Translations under genes and position numbers: made by a program
Assembly: GCA_019873645.1 (NCBI GenBank)
Contig: JAIOAX010000033.1
Coordinates: 1 to 52,700 of the forward strand
Direction of reading: 5' to 3'
Origin: Chloroflexota bacterium
Lineage (GTDB): Bacteria; Chloroflexota; Anaerolineae; B4-G1; SLSP01
DNA length: 52,700 bases
Shown here: one piece after another, positions 41,771 through 50,463 of the stretch
How the letters are laid out: the number at the start of each line of letters is the position of its first letter
Numbering within the stretch: position 1 is the first letter of the stretch
Notes under the pieces: generated by a model
Told to the model about the DNA's origin: nothing
What the model saw: the letters and a program-made list of their open reading frames with translations, nothing else
Database searches by the model: none

Positions 41771-42810
41771 GAGGCCATCTCCCGTGCAGGTTTTTTAGCG
41801 TCTTCATCAAACAGTAAACAGTGGACCTGGTGATTCTCGGTCAGGTTGATGGTTCTGGGTTCGACTTGAGAACATAGCGGCATCGCCTTAGGACAACGCG
41901 GGTGAAAAGGACACCCCGACGGTCGGCGGAACGGGCTGGGCACCATCCCCCGAATTACTTCCAGTTTTTCACGTGTGGCAGTGACTTTGGGGATCGAGCG
42001 GAGTAAGGATTGGGTATACGGGTGCTGCGGATTGTTAAAGATGGTATACACGTCACTGTATTCAACGATGTTGCCTAAATACATGACGGCGACGTTGTCG
42101 GCGATTTCGGCCACCACACCCAGGTCATGGGTGATGAACATGATCCCCATGTCGTAGTCTTTCTGCAGATCCAACATCAGGTCAATGATTTGGGCCTGGG
42201 TCGTCACGTCCAACGCGGTTGTGGGCTCATCAGCAATGAGCAGGCTGGGGTTACAGGATAACGCCATCGCAATCATAGCGCGTTGACGCATCCCCCCCGA
42301 CAGGCGGAAGGGATATTCATCAATGATGCGTTGGGGGCGCGGGATACCCACCAGCTCCAACATCTCCAGCGCGCGTTCGCGCGCTTGCTTCTTGTCCGCT
42401 TTGGTATGCAGCATGATAGCTTCCATGATTTGGTTGCCCACCGTATACATCGGGCTAAGGGAAGTCATGGGTTCCTGAAAGATCATGGAGATTTCTTTGC
42501 CGCGGATGGAGCGAATGGCGCGTCCCTTCGGTTCCAGCTTACTGATGTTGATCTCCTCGATTTGATCCTGGCTTTTCTTGCGATACAGGACGATGTCGCC
42601 GTTCACGATTTTCCCGGGACGATGCACGATCTGTAACAAAGCGCGGGCGGTGACGCTTTTGCCGCAGCCGCTTTCCCCCACCATACACAGGGTTTTGCCG
42701 CTGTGAATGTCAAACGTAGCACCATCTACTGCACGTACCACGCCTTCGTTCGTGAAGAAATGGACTTTTAGATCTCTAACATGAATGAGAACATTGTTAT
42801 TGTCAGCCAT
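41767..42810 (-). CDS. oligopeptide/dipeptide ABC transporter ATP-binding protein (OppD-like)
   Basis: 347 residues. Walker A GESGCGKSVTARALL, signature LSGGMRQRAMIAMAL, Walker B LLIADEPTTALD, C-terminal cysteine cap FRRPSGCPFHPRCPKAM. ATG 42810 is used since AAAGGTG is about 8 nt upstream; a GTG three codons earlier would sit on top of that site. Partner of the downstream ATPase. Confidence 0.94.
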   Translation of the reverse strand: MADNNNVLIHVRDLKVHFFTNEGVVRAVDGATFDIHSGKTLCMVGESGCGKSVTARALLQIVHRPGKIVNGDIVLYRKKSQDQIEEINISKLEPKGRAIRSIRGKEISMIFQEPMTSLSPMYTVGNQIMEAIMLHTKADKKQARERALEMLELVGIPRPQRIIDEYPFRLSGGMRQRAMIAMALSCNPSLLIADEPTTALDVTTQAQIIDLMLDLQKDYDMGIMFITHDLGVVAEIADNVAVMYLGNIVEYSDVYTIFNNPQHPYTQSLLRSIPKVTATREKLEVIRGMVPSPFRRPSGCPFHPRCPKAMPLCSQVEPRTINLTENHQVHCLLFDEDAKKPAREMAS

Positions 42811-42830
42811 ACGGGGCACCTTTATATCTC

Positions 42831-43976
42831 TTATTGATAAGGATCCGCTGCATCACGCAAGCCATCACCCAGGAAGTTCAAGGCCAGGACCACGATGATC
42901 ACTGCCACTGCCGGGTATAACAGCCAGGGATAGATGGCGATCACGGCCACTTTTTGTGTGTCTTGAAGCATGACACCCCAGCTCACCACCGGAGGGCGCA
43001 AGCCTAACCCCAAAAAGCTCAGGGCCGTTTCACCCAGGATCATGCCGGGAATGGAGAGGGTGACGGAAGCAATGATATGGCTCAAGAAAGAGGGAATCAT
43101 GTGCTTGGTGATCATGCGCCAGCGCGGCACGCCATCCAATTGCGCGGCCATAATGAAATCTTCTTCGCGCAAGGCCAGGAACTTGCTGCGCACCACGCGC
43201 GCCATGCCCATCCACCCGACCAGTGACAGGATGATCGTAATCATAAAGTAGACCCTGAGCGCGCTCCAACTCAGGGGCACCATCGAAGCCAGGGCCAACC
43301 AGACCGGCAGGGTGGGGATGCAAATCAAAATCTCGATCAGACGCTGGATCAAGTTATCCAGTGTTCCCCCCACCAGACCGGAAACGCCGCCGACCAGAAT
43401 ACCGATCGTCAGACTGATGGCAACGCCGACCAGCCCGACTGTCAGTGAAACCCGCGCGCTGTAAATAATGCGGCTGAAAATATCGCGTCCACTTTTGTCC
43501 GCGCCGAGCAAGTAAAAAGGATCCTCGGCGTTAACGGGGCCAACCAGATGCAGATCACCCGGAATTAATCCCCACAGCTTATAGGGGTCGCCATGGTTAA
43601 AAAACCGGATCGGGATGATGACCGATTCATCAATTGCCCAGGTCTTCTTGTACGAGATTGGATCGCGTTCAAATTTGTATCCGTAAACGTAAGGGGCCAG
43701 TTTTCCGTCACGAAAGAAATGGATCGCCTGTGGCGGCGCATACACATAACTTTCTCTATAGGTGGTAAACTTGGCGGGAGCAAAAAACTCAGCAAAGAGC
43801 GCCAGCAGGTAGAAGAACAAAACCACGGCGCCCCCGAACATCGCCAGCTTATGTTTTTTGAACTTCCACCACATCAACTGCCATTGAGAAGCGACTTCGA
43901 TGCGAACGTCACTCTCGGTAGATGGGCCACCACTGGCACGATTAGCGACGGCTAAGTCAATTTCACTGATGGTCAT
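42831..43976 (-). CDS. ABC transporter permease (OppC-like)
   Basis: 381 residues with six hydrophobic segments. The N-terminus carries an extra ~100-residue extracytoplasmic insert between helices 1 and 2 (FAPAKFTTYRESYVYAPPQ). The EAA loop is present in MAAQLDGVPRWRMITKHMIPS, and the C-terminal part ends in LNFLGDGLRDAADP, a Dpp/Opp hallmark. AAGAGGTAA precedes ATG 43976. Confidence 0.94.
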   Translation of the reverse strand: MTISEIDLAVANRASGGPSTESDVRIEVASQWQLMWWKFKKHKLAMFGGAVVLFFYLLALFAEFFAPAKFTTYRESYVYAPPQAIHFFRDGKLAPYVYGYKFERDPISYKKTWAIDESVIIPIRFFNHGDPYKLWGLIPGDLHLVGPVNAEDPFYLLGADKSGRDIFSRIIYSARVSLTVGLVGVAISLTIGILVGGVSGLVGGTLDNLIQRLIEILICIPTLPVWLALASMVPLSWSALRVYFMITIILSLVGWMGMARVVRSKFLALREEDFIMAAQLDGVPRWRMITKHMIPSFLSHIIASVTLSIPGMILGETALSFLGLGLRPPVVSWGVMLQDTQKVAVIAIYPWLLYPAVAVIIVVLALNFLGDGLRDAADPYQ

Positions 43977-44001
43977 CGTGATTTACCTCTTTTATTAAGA
44001 A

Positions 44002-44997
44002 TCATTGAAGACGGATGCGTGGATCGAGAACGGCCAGCAGAACATCAGAGACAAATGTACCGATCACGGTCAGGACGCTTAACATTAAAATAAACCCGGC
44101 GGCCACATACATGTCCTGGGCTTTCAAGGCGTTGAACAGCACCGGCCCCGAGGTGGGCAGATTCAAGACGATGGAAACGATGACATCGCCGGCAATGAGG
44201 CCAGGTAAGGCCCACCCGATGGTGCTGATAAAGGGGTTCATGGCATGGCGTACCGGATATTTCCACAGCAAGCGTCTCTCCGATAAGCCTTTAGCGCGCG
44301 CGGTTTCCACATAAGGCTTGTTGAGTTCATCGAGCAAATTGGCGCGCATCGTGCGGATCAACCCGGCCGTCCCTCCCATACCGATAATCAACGCCGGAAT
44401 CCATAGATGTTTTAACATGTCCAAAAATTTTGCCCAACTCCACGGCGCGGAGGCAAATTCCTGGGAAAACAGGCCAATCATAGCCTGGTTGAAGTATTTG
44501 TAGGTGATAAACAGCAAAATAAGGGCTAACAGGAAATTTGGCACGGCTAGGCCGATAAACCCGATAAAGCTGAAGAGGTAATCGCCTAGCGAGTATTGGC
44601 GGACGGCAGAATAAATACCGATAGGTAAAGCGATTGCCCACACCAGGACCATACTGGAGAATGACAACGCGAAACTCATCGGCAACCGTTCGGTGATCAT
44701 AACGACGGCATCCCGTTTGTAAACAAACGAGTAGCCGAATTCGCCCCTGGTGATAATTCTCCCAATCCATTTGAAGTATTGAATGTAGATGGGTTGGTTG
44801 AAGCCGTACATCTCCCGCAATTGCTGAATGTATTCGCTGGTAATCGTAGCTGCGCCAGCCGAAGTGGCCACAAGTTGATTGACCAGATTGGTGACATAAT
44901 CACCCGGGGGAAGCTGGATGAGTGCGAAAGAGAGCATCGAGATCACCCATACGGTGAAGAGCATGGAGAGAAAACGCCGCAACAGATATTTCCACAT
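44002..44997 (-). CDS. ABC transporter permease (OppB-like)
   Basis: 331 residues, six membrane segments. The family motif after helix 4 is RTMRANLLDELNKPYVETAR with the EAA loop KGLSERRLLWKYPVRHAMNP. C-terminus VSDVLLAVLDPRIRL. AAGGAGAAAGG precedes ATG 44997. It is separated from the binding-protein gene by a 17-bp hairpin. Confidence 0.95.
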   Translation of the reverse strand: MWKYLLRRFLSMLFTVWVISMLSFALIQLPPGDYVTNLVNQLVATSAGAATITSEYIQQLREMYGFNQPIYIQYFKWIGRIITRGEFGYSFVYKRDAVVMITERLPMSFALSFSSMVLVWAIALPIGIYSAVRQYSLGDYLFSFIGFIGLAVPNFLLALILLFITYKYFNQAMIGLFSQEFASAPWSWAKFLDMLKHLWIPALIIGMGGTAGLIRTMRANLLDELNKPYVETARAKGLSERRLLWKYPVRHAMNPFISTIGWALPGLIAGDVIVSIVLNLPTSGPVLFNALKAQDMYVAAGFILMLSVLTVIGTFVSDVLLAVLDPRIRLQ

Positions 44998-45026
44998 GAC
45001 CTTTCTCCTTGGGAATGTTTCAACCG

Positions 45027-45063
45027 GGATGTGCTCCGGCGAGATTCTCGCCGGAGCACATCC
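45027..45063 (-). other. 17-bp hairpin between binding-protein and permease genes
   Basis: A perfect 17-bp stem with a 3-nt loop (GGATGTGCTCCGGCGAG paired with its complement), no T-run. It is placed like the REP hairpins between malE and malF: it would protect the upstream binding-protein mRNA from 3' decay or partly stop transcription, giving more binding protein than permease. Confidence 0.85.
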
Positions 45064-45074
45064 AGCTTAAGCGA

Positions 45075-47150
45075 TTACTCTTTGATGAACCACTGTTCGG
45101 GGTAGGTGATCTTCTCTACACCCTCGGCCCACCCATCGTACCAGGTGTTAGGAATACCACCCAGGCGGGCGTGATAGGGGTAGTACAGCTCCCCAGGACG
45201 TGAGATGCCGATCACGTAGAAGCGTTCCTTGGCCTCTTGCAGCACGACCTTCATCTTCTCGATTTGTTTTTCTGTTGTCGGCTGCATCAGCACTTCTTCA
45301 TACTTAGCATAGGCATCCTTCGCCCATTGCGGCGGTTCAGCCTGGACACTGCCGCTCTCTTTGACCCGCCAGGCATACCAGGCGCGATCAAAGTAGCCCT
45401 GATACCCGTAGAGCGGCACATAGTAACGTGGATCGAGGATGGGGGTGATCCCCGCGCCGCCTTCACCGGTGAAGATGATGCACTCGATGGTGTTGTCTTT
45501 GCGCGCCTGTTCGTATGGGTCAGACGCGATGGAGTTTAAGGTTGCCTTAACCCCCACCTTGTCCCAGTAGCCGATTAGCAGTTCCGCAACCTGGACATAA
45601 GTGGTGCCGTAGCTGAGGTCATTTTGTACAGTGAAGATGATCTCGAAGCGCTTACCCTTATCATCCAGGTAGTAACCGTCGGCGTCCTTACCGTTGGTGA
45701 AGACTTTGTCGAGGTATTGGGTCGCCTTGGCCGGATCGTATTCGACATACTGGGTGTCCATGCCCTCGATGTAAAGCGGGCCATCGTTGTTCGGGGCCTG
45801 CTGCGCGGGAGTCCCCTGGCCGTTGTGGACGATTTCGATGATCTCTGCGCGGTTGATGGCATACGACATACCGATACGGAAGTTGATGTCGGCGAAGACG
45901 CTGGCCTTGTAGGTGTCAGAAATGGTTTGGTTGAAGTGGATGGTGTTGGTGTTCGCACCGTCGGACTTGGGGTAGTAGATTTTGATCGGTTTGCCTTCGT
46001 TCATCGCATCATGGTAGATGATGCGGTTCTCACCGCCCGGATCTTTCACGGCGTCGATATCGCCGTTGAGCAGGGCGAAGGTGCGGCTTTCCGCGTCCTG
46101 GTAGGAGATTGCCAGAATACCATCAATGTAAGGCAGTTGGTTGCCCTCTGTATCCACTTTCCAGTAGTACGGATTGCGTTCCATCACCACCTGCGTGCCG
46201 GTGCCCAGCGGTTGCGTGGTGACCCAGGGGTACAGCACCGGGTATTCAGGATATTGATACATACGGCCGGGGTTACCCCAGGTATCGGGACCGTACTTGT
46301 AGAACAAGGCGACCCAGTCAGCCACGGTACCATCCTTCTTCACCAGCTCGTCCACATTCGGGTTGTATTTCTTGTGGAACTGTTGCAGGTAGTGCTTGGG
46401 GTACATGGCGAAATAACGCCCTTGCCACTGCGCCAGGACGTAGAGGAAGGTGCCGTAAGGCTTGGGGAAGGTCAGTCTGAAGGTGTAATCATCAATCTTC
46501 TCGAACTTCAGGTCAGGACCCTGGCCAGTCGGAATCCAGTCGGCACCAGGCCCGCCGGGGTTCAGTTCAGTGTTGAAGAGGACATCTTCAATGTAGAAGG
46601 CGATGTCATCCGCCGTGAAGTCCACGCCATCGGACCACTTCATGCCTTTGCGCATGTGGAAGGTGTATGCGGTCACATCTGGGCTGACATCAATGCTCTC
46701 GACCAGGTTGGGTTCAACACCGCTGAAATCGGGCTTCCAGCTGGTCAGGTGCTCCCAGGCGGCGATGAACAGCAAGCCGCCCCATTCCGGGCTGTTGCCG
46801 ACGAAGCCGAAGCGCATCTGACCACCGTGCTTACCCGTCTCGACGAGGGGTTTGATGACGCGCGGGTTGATGGGGAGACGCTCATCCACAGGCGGCAGTT
46901 GGCCGGCCTTCACCTTGTCGGCCAGCATCGGAGATTCCTTATATTTGGACGCCGGGGCCGCCGGTTCTTCGGTCTTCTTGGGTTCTTCAGTCTTCTTAGG
47001 TTCCTCGGTCTTGGGCACCGGCGTGGCCGCAGGGGCCTCCTTTGTAGGGGCTGTGGTCGTCGGGGCCTGGGTGGGGGTGGCGGTGGGGGCCTTGCAGGCG
47101 CTCAAGAGCATGACCACCAGGATCAGGATGTTCAAAGCATATTTACGCAT
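45075..47150 (-). CDS. ABC transporter substrate-binding lipoprotein (family 5)
   Basis: 691-residue extracytoplasmic binding protein of the Opp/Dpp/Nik class. Lipoprotein signal LLSACK with Cys at about 19, then a Thr/Pro/Lys-rich linker (PTATPTQAPTTTAP, PKKTEEPKK) and the ligand-binding fold from about 85; markers include YTFHMRKGMKWSDGVDFTAD. Family size is usually 500-550, so this copy is long. ATG 47150 follows AGGAGGAGTACGAC. First gene of the operon behind a strong promoter and a LacI-type operator, so a sugar-oligomer or glycopeptide substrate is more likely than a plain peptide. Confidence 0.93.
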   Translation of the reverse strand: MRKYALNILILVVMLLSACKAPTATPTQAPTTTAPTKEAPAATPVPKTEEPKKTEEPKKTEEPAAPASKYKESPMLADKVKAGQLPPVDERLPINPRVIKPLVETGKHGGQMRFGFVGNSPEWGGLLFIAAWEHLTSWKPDFSGVEPNLVESIDVSPDVTAYTFHMRKGMKWSDGVDFTADDIAFYIEDVLFNTELNPGGPGADWIPTGQGPDLKFEKIDDYTFRLTFPKPYGTFLYVLAQWQGRYFAMYPKHYLQQFHKKYNPNVDELVKKDGTVADWVALFYKYGPDTWGNPGRMYQYPEYPVLYPWVTTQPLGTGTQVVMERNPYYWKVDTEGNQLPYIDGILAISYQDAESRTFALLNGDIDAVKDPGGENRIIYHDAMNEGKPIKIYYPKSDGANTNTIHFNQTISDTYKASVFADINFRIGMSYAINRAEIIEIVHNGQGTPAQQAPNNDGPLYIEGMDTQYVEYDPAKATQYLDKVFTNGKDADGYYLDDKGKRFEIIFTVQNDLSYGTTYVQVAELLIGYWDKVGVKATLNSIASDPYEQARKDNTIECIIFTGEGGAGITPILDPRYYVPLYGYQGYFDRAWYAWRVKESGSVQAEPPQWAKDAYAKYEEVLMQPTTEKQIEKMKVVLQEAKERFYVIGISRPGELYYPYHARLGGIPNTWYDGWAEGVEKITYPEQWFIKE

Positions 47151-47174
47151 GTCGTACTCCTCCTATGTGTTTTT

Positions 47175-47188
47175 GAAAAAGCTTTTTC
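47175..47188. other. 14-bp palindrome in the opp leader
   Basis: GAAAAAGCTTTTTC, 25 nt upstream of the binding-protein start. Could be a protein site or a small hairpin. Confidence 0.4.
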
Positions 47189-47243
47189 TCTACGACGAAA
47201 ATATACTGGGACAGTTTTCTTTACATTGACTTATATTCGATAA

Positions 47244-47253
47244 TCACCTCCTT
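47244..47253 (-). promoter_or_regulatory. orphan strong Shine-Dalgarno in the opp leader
   Basis: Minus strand AAGGAGGTGA, near-perfect complement of the 16S tail, about 95 nt before the real start. It is followed after 17 nt by ATG-TAA, an immediate start-stop. No gene follows it. Confidence 0.5.
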
Positions 47254-47338
47254 AAAAGGCAAGTTGATGGATTTAAGTGAGAGAGTAGTAAGTATTTTTG
47301 AACGCTGGACACCGGGTTCATAGACGCTGGAACGTGTT

Positions 47339-47366
47339 CCGGTAACAGTACCGGTATCGTTACCGG
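47339..47366. promoter_or_regulatory. LacI-type operator dyad
   Basis: CCGGTAAC-AG-TACCGGTA-TC-GTTACCGG, 28 bp, palindromic at 24 positions with a perfect inner 8-bp palindrome TACCGGTA. It contains two overlapping GGTAAC...GTTACC half-site pairs. It lies immediately downstream of the -10 box, so a bound repressor would block the opp promoter. The regulator gene is next door. Confidence 0.85.
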
Positions 47367-47377
47367 AGTCCCTCTAA

Positions 47378-47406
47378 AATATAACACAGCTTTTTTATTG
47401 TGTCAA
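47378..47406 (-). promoter_or_regulatory. opp operon promoter
   Basis: Perfect -35 TTGACA (47401-47406), 17-nt spacer, -10 TATATT (47378-47383). Leader of about 220 nt. Confidence 0.88.
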
Positions 47407-47482
47407 TAGGCGGACCGCCCAGGTTCATAAAATTGTTAAAAAGCGCGCTCTGTTTGGGATGGCCGCATCCTGCCGGTCCCAA

Positions 47483-48517
47483 CTATAGGGATCGTTTGCG
47501 CGGACGGGCAGTGGATTCTCGGACGACCAGATCGGTCATGACGGTGGTGGTGGTTTTCGGTTGCTCTGGATTTAAGGCGCGGGCAATCAGTTGGCGCACC
47601 CCAAAGATGCCCAACCACGTTTTGTATACGTGGATGGTCGTCAGCGGCGGGGTAACTTCCTTCGCCATATCAATATTGTCGAAACCGACAACGGAGAGAT
47701 CGTCCGGTATCTTCAGTCCCAGGTCGCGCGCGGCATGGATGACGCCGATGGCCGTCAGGTCGTTACAGGCAAAGATGGCCGTGACTTCCGGGGCACGCTG
47801 TAAAAGCTGTTTGGCGGCTCGGTAGCCATCCTCACGGTTAAGCCCGGATTCCTCAACGTAATGGGTGGTGATACCGTGCTCTTCAAGCGTGCGATGGTAG
47901 CCGATTTGTCGCTCTTTGATGCTCGGCGGCGATTGCCTGGCCCAGCCGATCAACCCGATGTGCGTGTGGCCTTGTTGCACGAGGTGGTCTACGGCCATCC
48001 TGGCGCCGGCGATGTTTTCGATAACAATGCTATCGAAGTGCAGATTCGGCGCGTAGCTATCCACCAGTACGATGGGGATGTCGAGTCGTTGCCCTAGCAG
48101 ACCGATGGTGTTCTCGATAAATGTTCCGGCCAGGATCAGGCCATCCACGCGCTGCTCGCTGATCATCGAAGGCCACATAATCGGACGGTTATCCAGGTCA
48201 ACTTCGATGTTGGAAAACATCAGGCTGAGGTTTTGACGGCGACATTCGCTTTCCACACCGGCTTGAACGTAGGAGTAAAATGCATTGACCTCAAAGGGGA
48301 AACCGTAGTCGTGTTTGGTGAGCAGCCCGATAACCGAGAGTGGGCGACCACTACTGCCGTTTTCTTTGAGAGGGTAGCCCAGCGTCTTGGCCGCATCCAG
48401 AACACGCGCGCGGGTATCTTGCGCAACACTGGGGCGATTGTTCAAGGCTTGAGAGGCCGTGCCTATTGAGACGCCGGCAAGTCTGGCTACGTCTTGAAGT
48501 GTAACGGAATTGACCAT
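47483..48517 (-). CDS. LacI family transcriptional regulator
   Basis: 344 residues. N-terminal HTH and hinge helix LQDVARLAGVSIGTASQALN (about 5-24), then NRPSVAQDTRARVLDAAKTL; C-terminal periplasmic-binding-like domain. It represses the adjacent opp operon in all likelihood, via the 28-bp dyad. The second half of the family's hinge (usually ALN-x2-x-VS) is intact. Family members mostly sense sugars, so the transporter may import sugar oligomers. The ATG at 48517 is preceded by AAAGGT. It has its own promoter upstream. Confidence 0.93.
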   Translation of the reverse strand: MVNSVTLQDVARLAGVSIGTASQALNNRPSVAQDTRARVLDAAKTLGYPLKENGSSGRPLSVIGLLTKHDYGFPFEVNAFYSYVQAGVESECRRQNLSLMFSNIEVDLDNRPIMWPSMISEQRVDGLILAGTFIENTIGLLGQRLDIPIVLVDSYAPNLHFDSIVIENIAGARMAVDHLVQQGHTHIGLIGWARQSPPSIKERQIGYHRTLEEHGITTHYVEESGLNREDGYRAAKQLLQRAPEVTAIFACNDLTAIGVIHAARDLGLKIPDDLSVVGFDNIDMAKEVTPPLTTIHVYKTWLGIFGVRQLIARALNPEQPKTTTTVMTDLVVRESTARPRKRSL

Positions 48518-48564
48518 ACCTTTGATCTTTCAGCCGCGCGCTTGAAGTTTCAATGAACAGTTCA

Positions 48565-48593
48565 ATTTTAACCTGAAAGACCGGGTTTGTCAA
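48565..48593 (-). promoter_or_regulatory. lacI-type gene promoter
   Basis: Perfect -35 TTGACA (48588-48593), 17-nt spacer, -10 TAAAAT (48565-48570), leader of about 41 nt. Confidence 0.82.
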
Positions 48594-48604
48594 TAGGGAG
48601 ATTT

Positions 48605-50194
48605 TCAGAATCCGACTGCTTGCCCGTCCTTGCGCCAATCCGTCCCGGCGCAATAGCCGTCGTCGAGACGGTAAATCAATTGCGCGCCGCCAAACCGCCC
48701 CGGCGGCAGGTTAGGGGTCACATGATGTCCACGCCGGCGCAGTTCTGCCACGACATCCGGCGCGAAGCCCGGCTCCAGCGAAAGGTCGGTCAAATTTTCC
48801 TCAATATACCAGCGCGGCGCATCGGACGCTGTCTGGGGGTTCTGTCCGTAATCTACCAGCCGCACGACCATTTGGACGTGCCCCTGCGGCTGCATGTGCC
48901 CGCCCATGACGCCGAAACTCAGCGCCGGGCGGCCCTCCCGCGTAAGGAAGCCGGGGATGATGGTATGGTAGGGCCGCTTGCCACCTGCGACACGGTTGGG
49001 ATGCCCCGCTTCCAGCCGGAAGCAGGCGCCACGATTTTGCAGGCTGATCCCCGTGCCCGGCACGACGATGCCGGAGCCGAAGCCCATGTAGTTCGATTGG
49101 ATGTACGAGACCATCATCCCGTCGGCGTCGGCGGCGGTGAGGTAGACTGTGCCGTGATCGGTGGGCAGCGCCGCAGTAGGAAATTGCGCCGCGTCCATCC
49201 TGATCTGCCGCGCGCGCTCTGCCAGGAAGTCCGCGTCGAGCAACGCTTCCGGCGGGATTTCCATCCACGCGGGATCGGCGATGTGACGGTGCGCCTCGGC
49301 AAAGGCCAGCTTCATGGCCTCGATTTGCAGATGCAGGCTGTCGGCGGAGTCCACGGGATATTGCGCCAGATTGCAGTGCTGCAAGATGCCCAATGCGATG
49401 AGCGCCGCGAGACCCTGTCCATTCGGCGGAATTTCGTGCAGGCAATAGCCGCGATAATCCTGCGCCAGCGGCGTGACCCATTCCGGCGTGTGTGATGCCA
49501 GATCATCCAGTGTCATCAGCCCGCCGGTAGCTTTCGCGTGCGCGATGATCTGCTCCGCCAGCGCGCCGCGATAGAACGCTTCGCCTTTCGTCGCAGCGAT
49601 GAGTTCCAGGGTGCGCGCCTGATCCGGGCAGCGGAACAGCTCGCCAGGGTAGGGGGCGCGGCCTTTGGGTGCGAAGGTGGCGGCGAACGATGGATAAGCT
49701 GCGTAGCGTTCCAACGCTCTGTCCCACGCCAGCGCCGTAATCGGGGAGACGAGGAAGCCGTCGCGTGCGTAATGGATCGCTGCTGTGAACAGGTCGGCGA
49801 ACGGCAATCTGCCGAAGCGTTCCGACAGTGCCGTCCATGCGCTGACCGCGCCGGGGACCGTCACCGGGTCCCAGCCGATGGTCGGCATCTGCGTCAGCCC
49901 GGCGAACCGCTCCGGCGTGAGCGCGCGCGGCGCCCGCCCGGAGGCGTTAAGGCCGTACAACTGCGCGCCGTCCCACACGATGGCGAAGGCGTCGCTGCCG
50001 AGGCCGTTGCTCGTCGGTTCGACGACGGTGAGCGCGATGGCGGCCGCCAGCGCCGCATCCACGGCGTTGCCGCCGCACCGCAGCGCATCCAGCCCGGCCT
50101 GCGCCGCCAACGGTTGCGACGTCGCCACGATATTCTGCGCCAAAATCGGCATCCGCTGCGAACGATAGGGGAACTCCCAGGAAAAGGGGCGCAT
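48605..50194 (-). CDS. gamma-glutamyltransferase family (Ntn hydrolase)
   Basis: 529 residues. The catalytic Thr begins the small subunit in DHGTVYLTAADADGMM, the self-cleavage site; the large subunit N-terminus shows PLAAQAGLDALRCGGNAVDA and TVVEPTSNGLGSDAFAIV. C-terminal SFGVMGGHMQPQGHVQ is the glycine-rich substrate loop. No signal peptide, whereas E. coli Ggt is periplasmic. ATG 50194 is chosen since AGGAGA is just before it; the 25 codons upstream are spacer repeat. It could degrade glutathione-like thiols or gamma-glutamyl peptides. Confidence 0.9.
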   Translation of the reverse strand: MRPFSWEFPYRSQRMPILAQNIVATSQPLAAQAGLDALRCGGNAVDAALAAAIALTVVEPTSNGLGSDAFAIVWDGAQLYGLNASGRAPRALTPERFAGLTQMPTIGWDPVTVPGAVSAWTALSERFGRLPFADLFTAAIHYARDGFLVSPITALAWDRALERYAAYPSFAATFAPKGRAPYPGELFRCPDQARTLELIAATKGEAFYRGALAEQIIAHAKATGGLMTLDDLASHTPEWVTPLAQDYRGYCLHEIPPNGQGLAALIALGILQHCNLAQYPVDSADSLHLQIEAMKLAFAEAHRHIADPAWMEIPPEALLDADFLAERARQIRMDAAQFPTAALPTDHGTVYLTAADADGMMVSYIQSNYMGFGSGIVVPGTGISLQNRGACFRLEAGHPNRVAGGKRPYHTIIPGFLTREGRPALSFGVMGGHMQPQGHVQMVVRLVDYGQNPQTASDAPRWYIEENLTDLSLEPGFAPDVVAELRRRGHHVTPNLPPGRFGGAQLIYRLDDGYCAGTDWRKDGQAVGF

Positions 50195-50228
50195 CTCTTG
50201 TCTCCTGAACCCGTTTGACCATTTTCTC

Positions 50229-50392
50229 GTCAGCAGATTAAGCAGATTGAGCAGATTTTTGTTTGCCATCTTAAGAAATCTGCTTCATCCGCTTAATCTA
50301 TTCCGAAAATGGTCAGCGGATTAAGCAGATTGAGCAGATTTATGCAACAATTGAAAGCTAATCCGTTCAAATCCGTTTAATCCGTTGACATG
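50229..50392 (-). repeat. AGCAGATT/ACGGATT spacer repeats (copy 4)
   Basis: Runs of TCAGCAGATTAAGCAGATTG (both strands) and TCAACGGATTAAACGGATTTG (minus strand) fill the 164 bases between ggt-like and the DUF523 gene. Both word types occur in one spacer here, which shows they belong to one family (ARCRGATTNA). Confidence 0.85.
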
Positions 50393-50463
50393 CATTTTCA
50401 TGCTGGGTTGAGCGCGTCGCTCATGATGTCTGCTGACAAAATATTTTTCTTGTGATGTTTGGG

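Noticed and set aside
47175..47188. GAAAAAGCTTTTTC as a terminator of the opp leader
   Set aside because: The stem is only A:T rich with no T-run after it on the minus strand; kept only as a palindrome.
45624..47243. Long open frame on the plus strand opposite the binding-protein gene
   Set aside because: Shadow; the minus-strand gene has a lipobox, a ribosome site and family homology.
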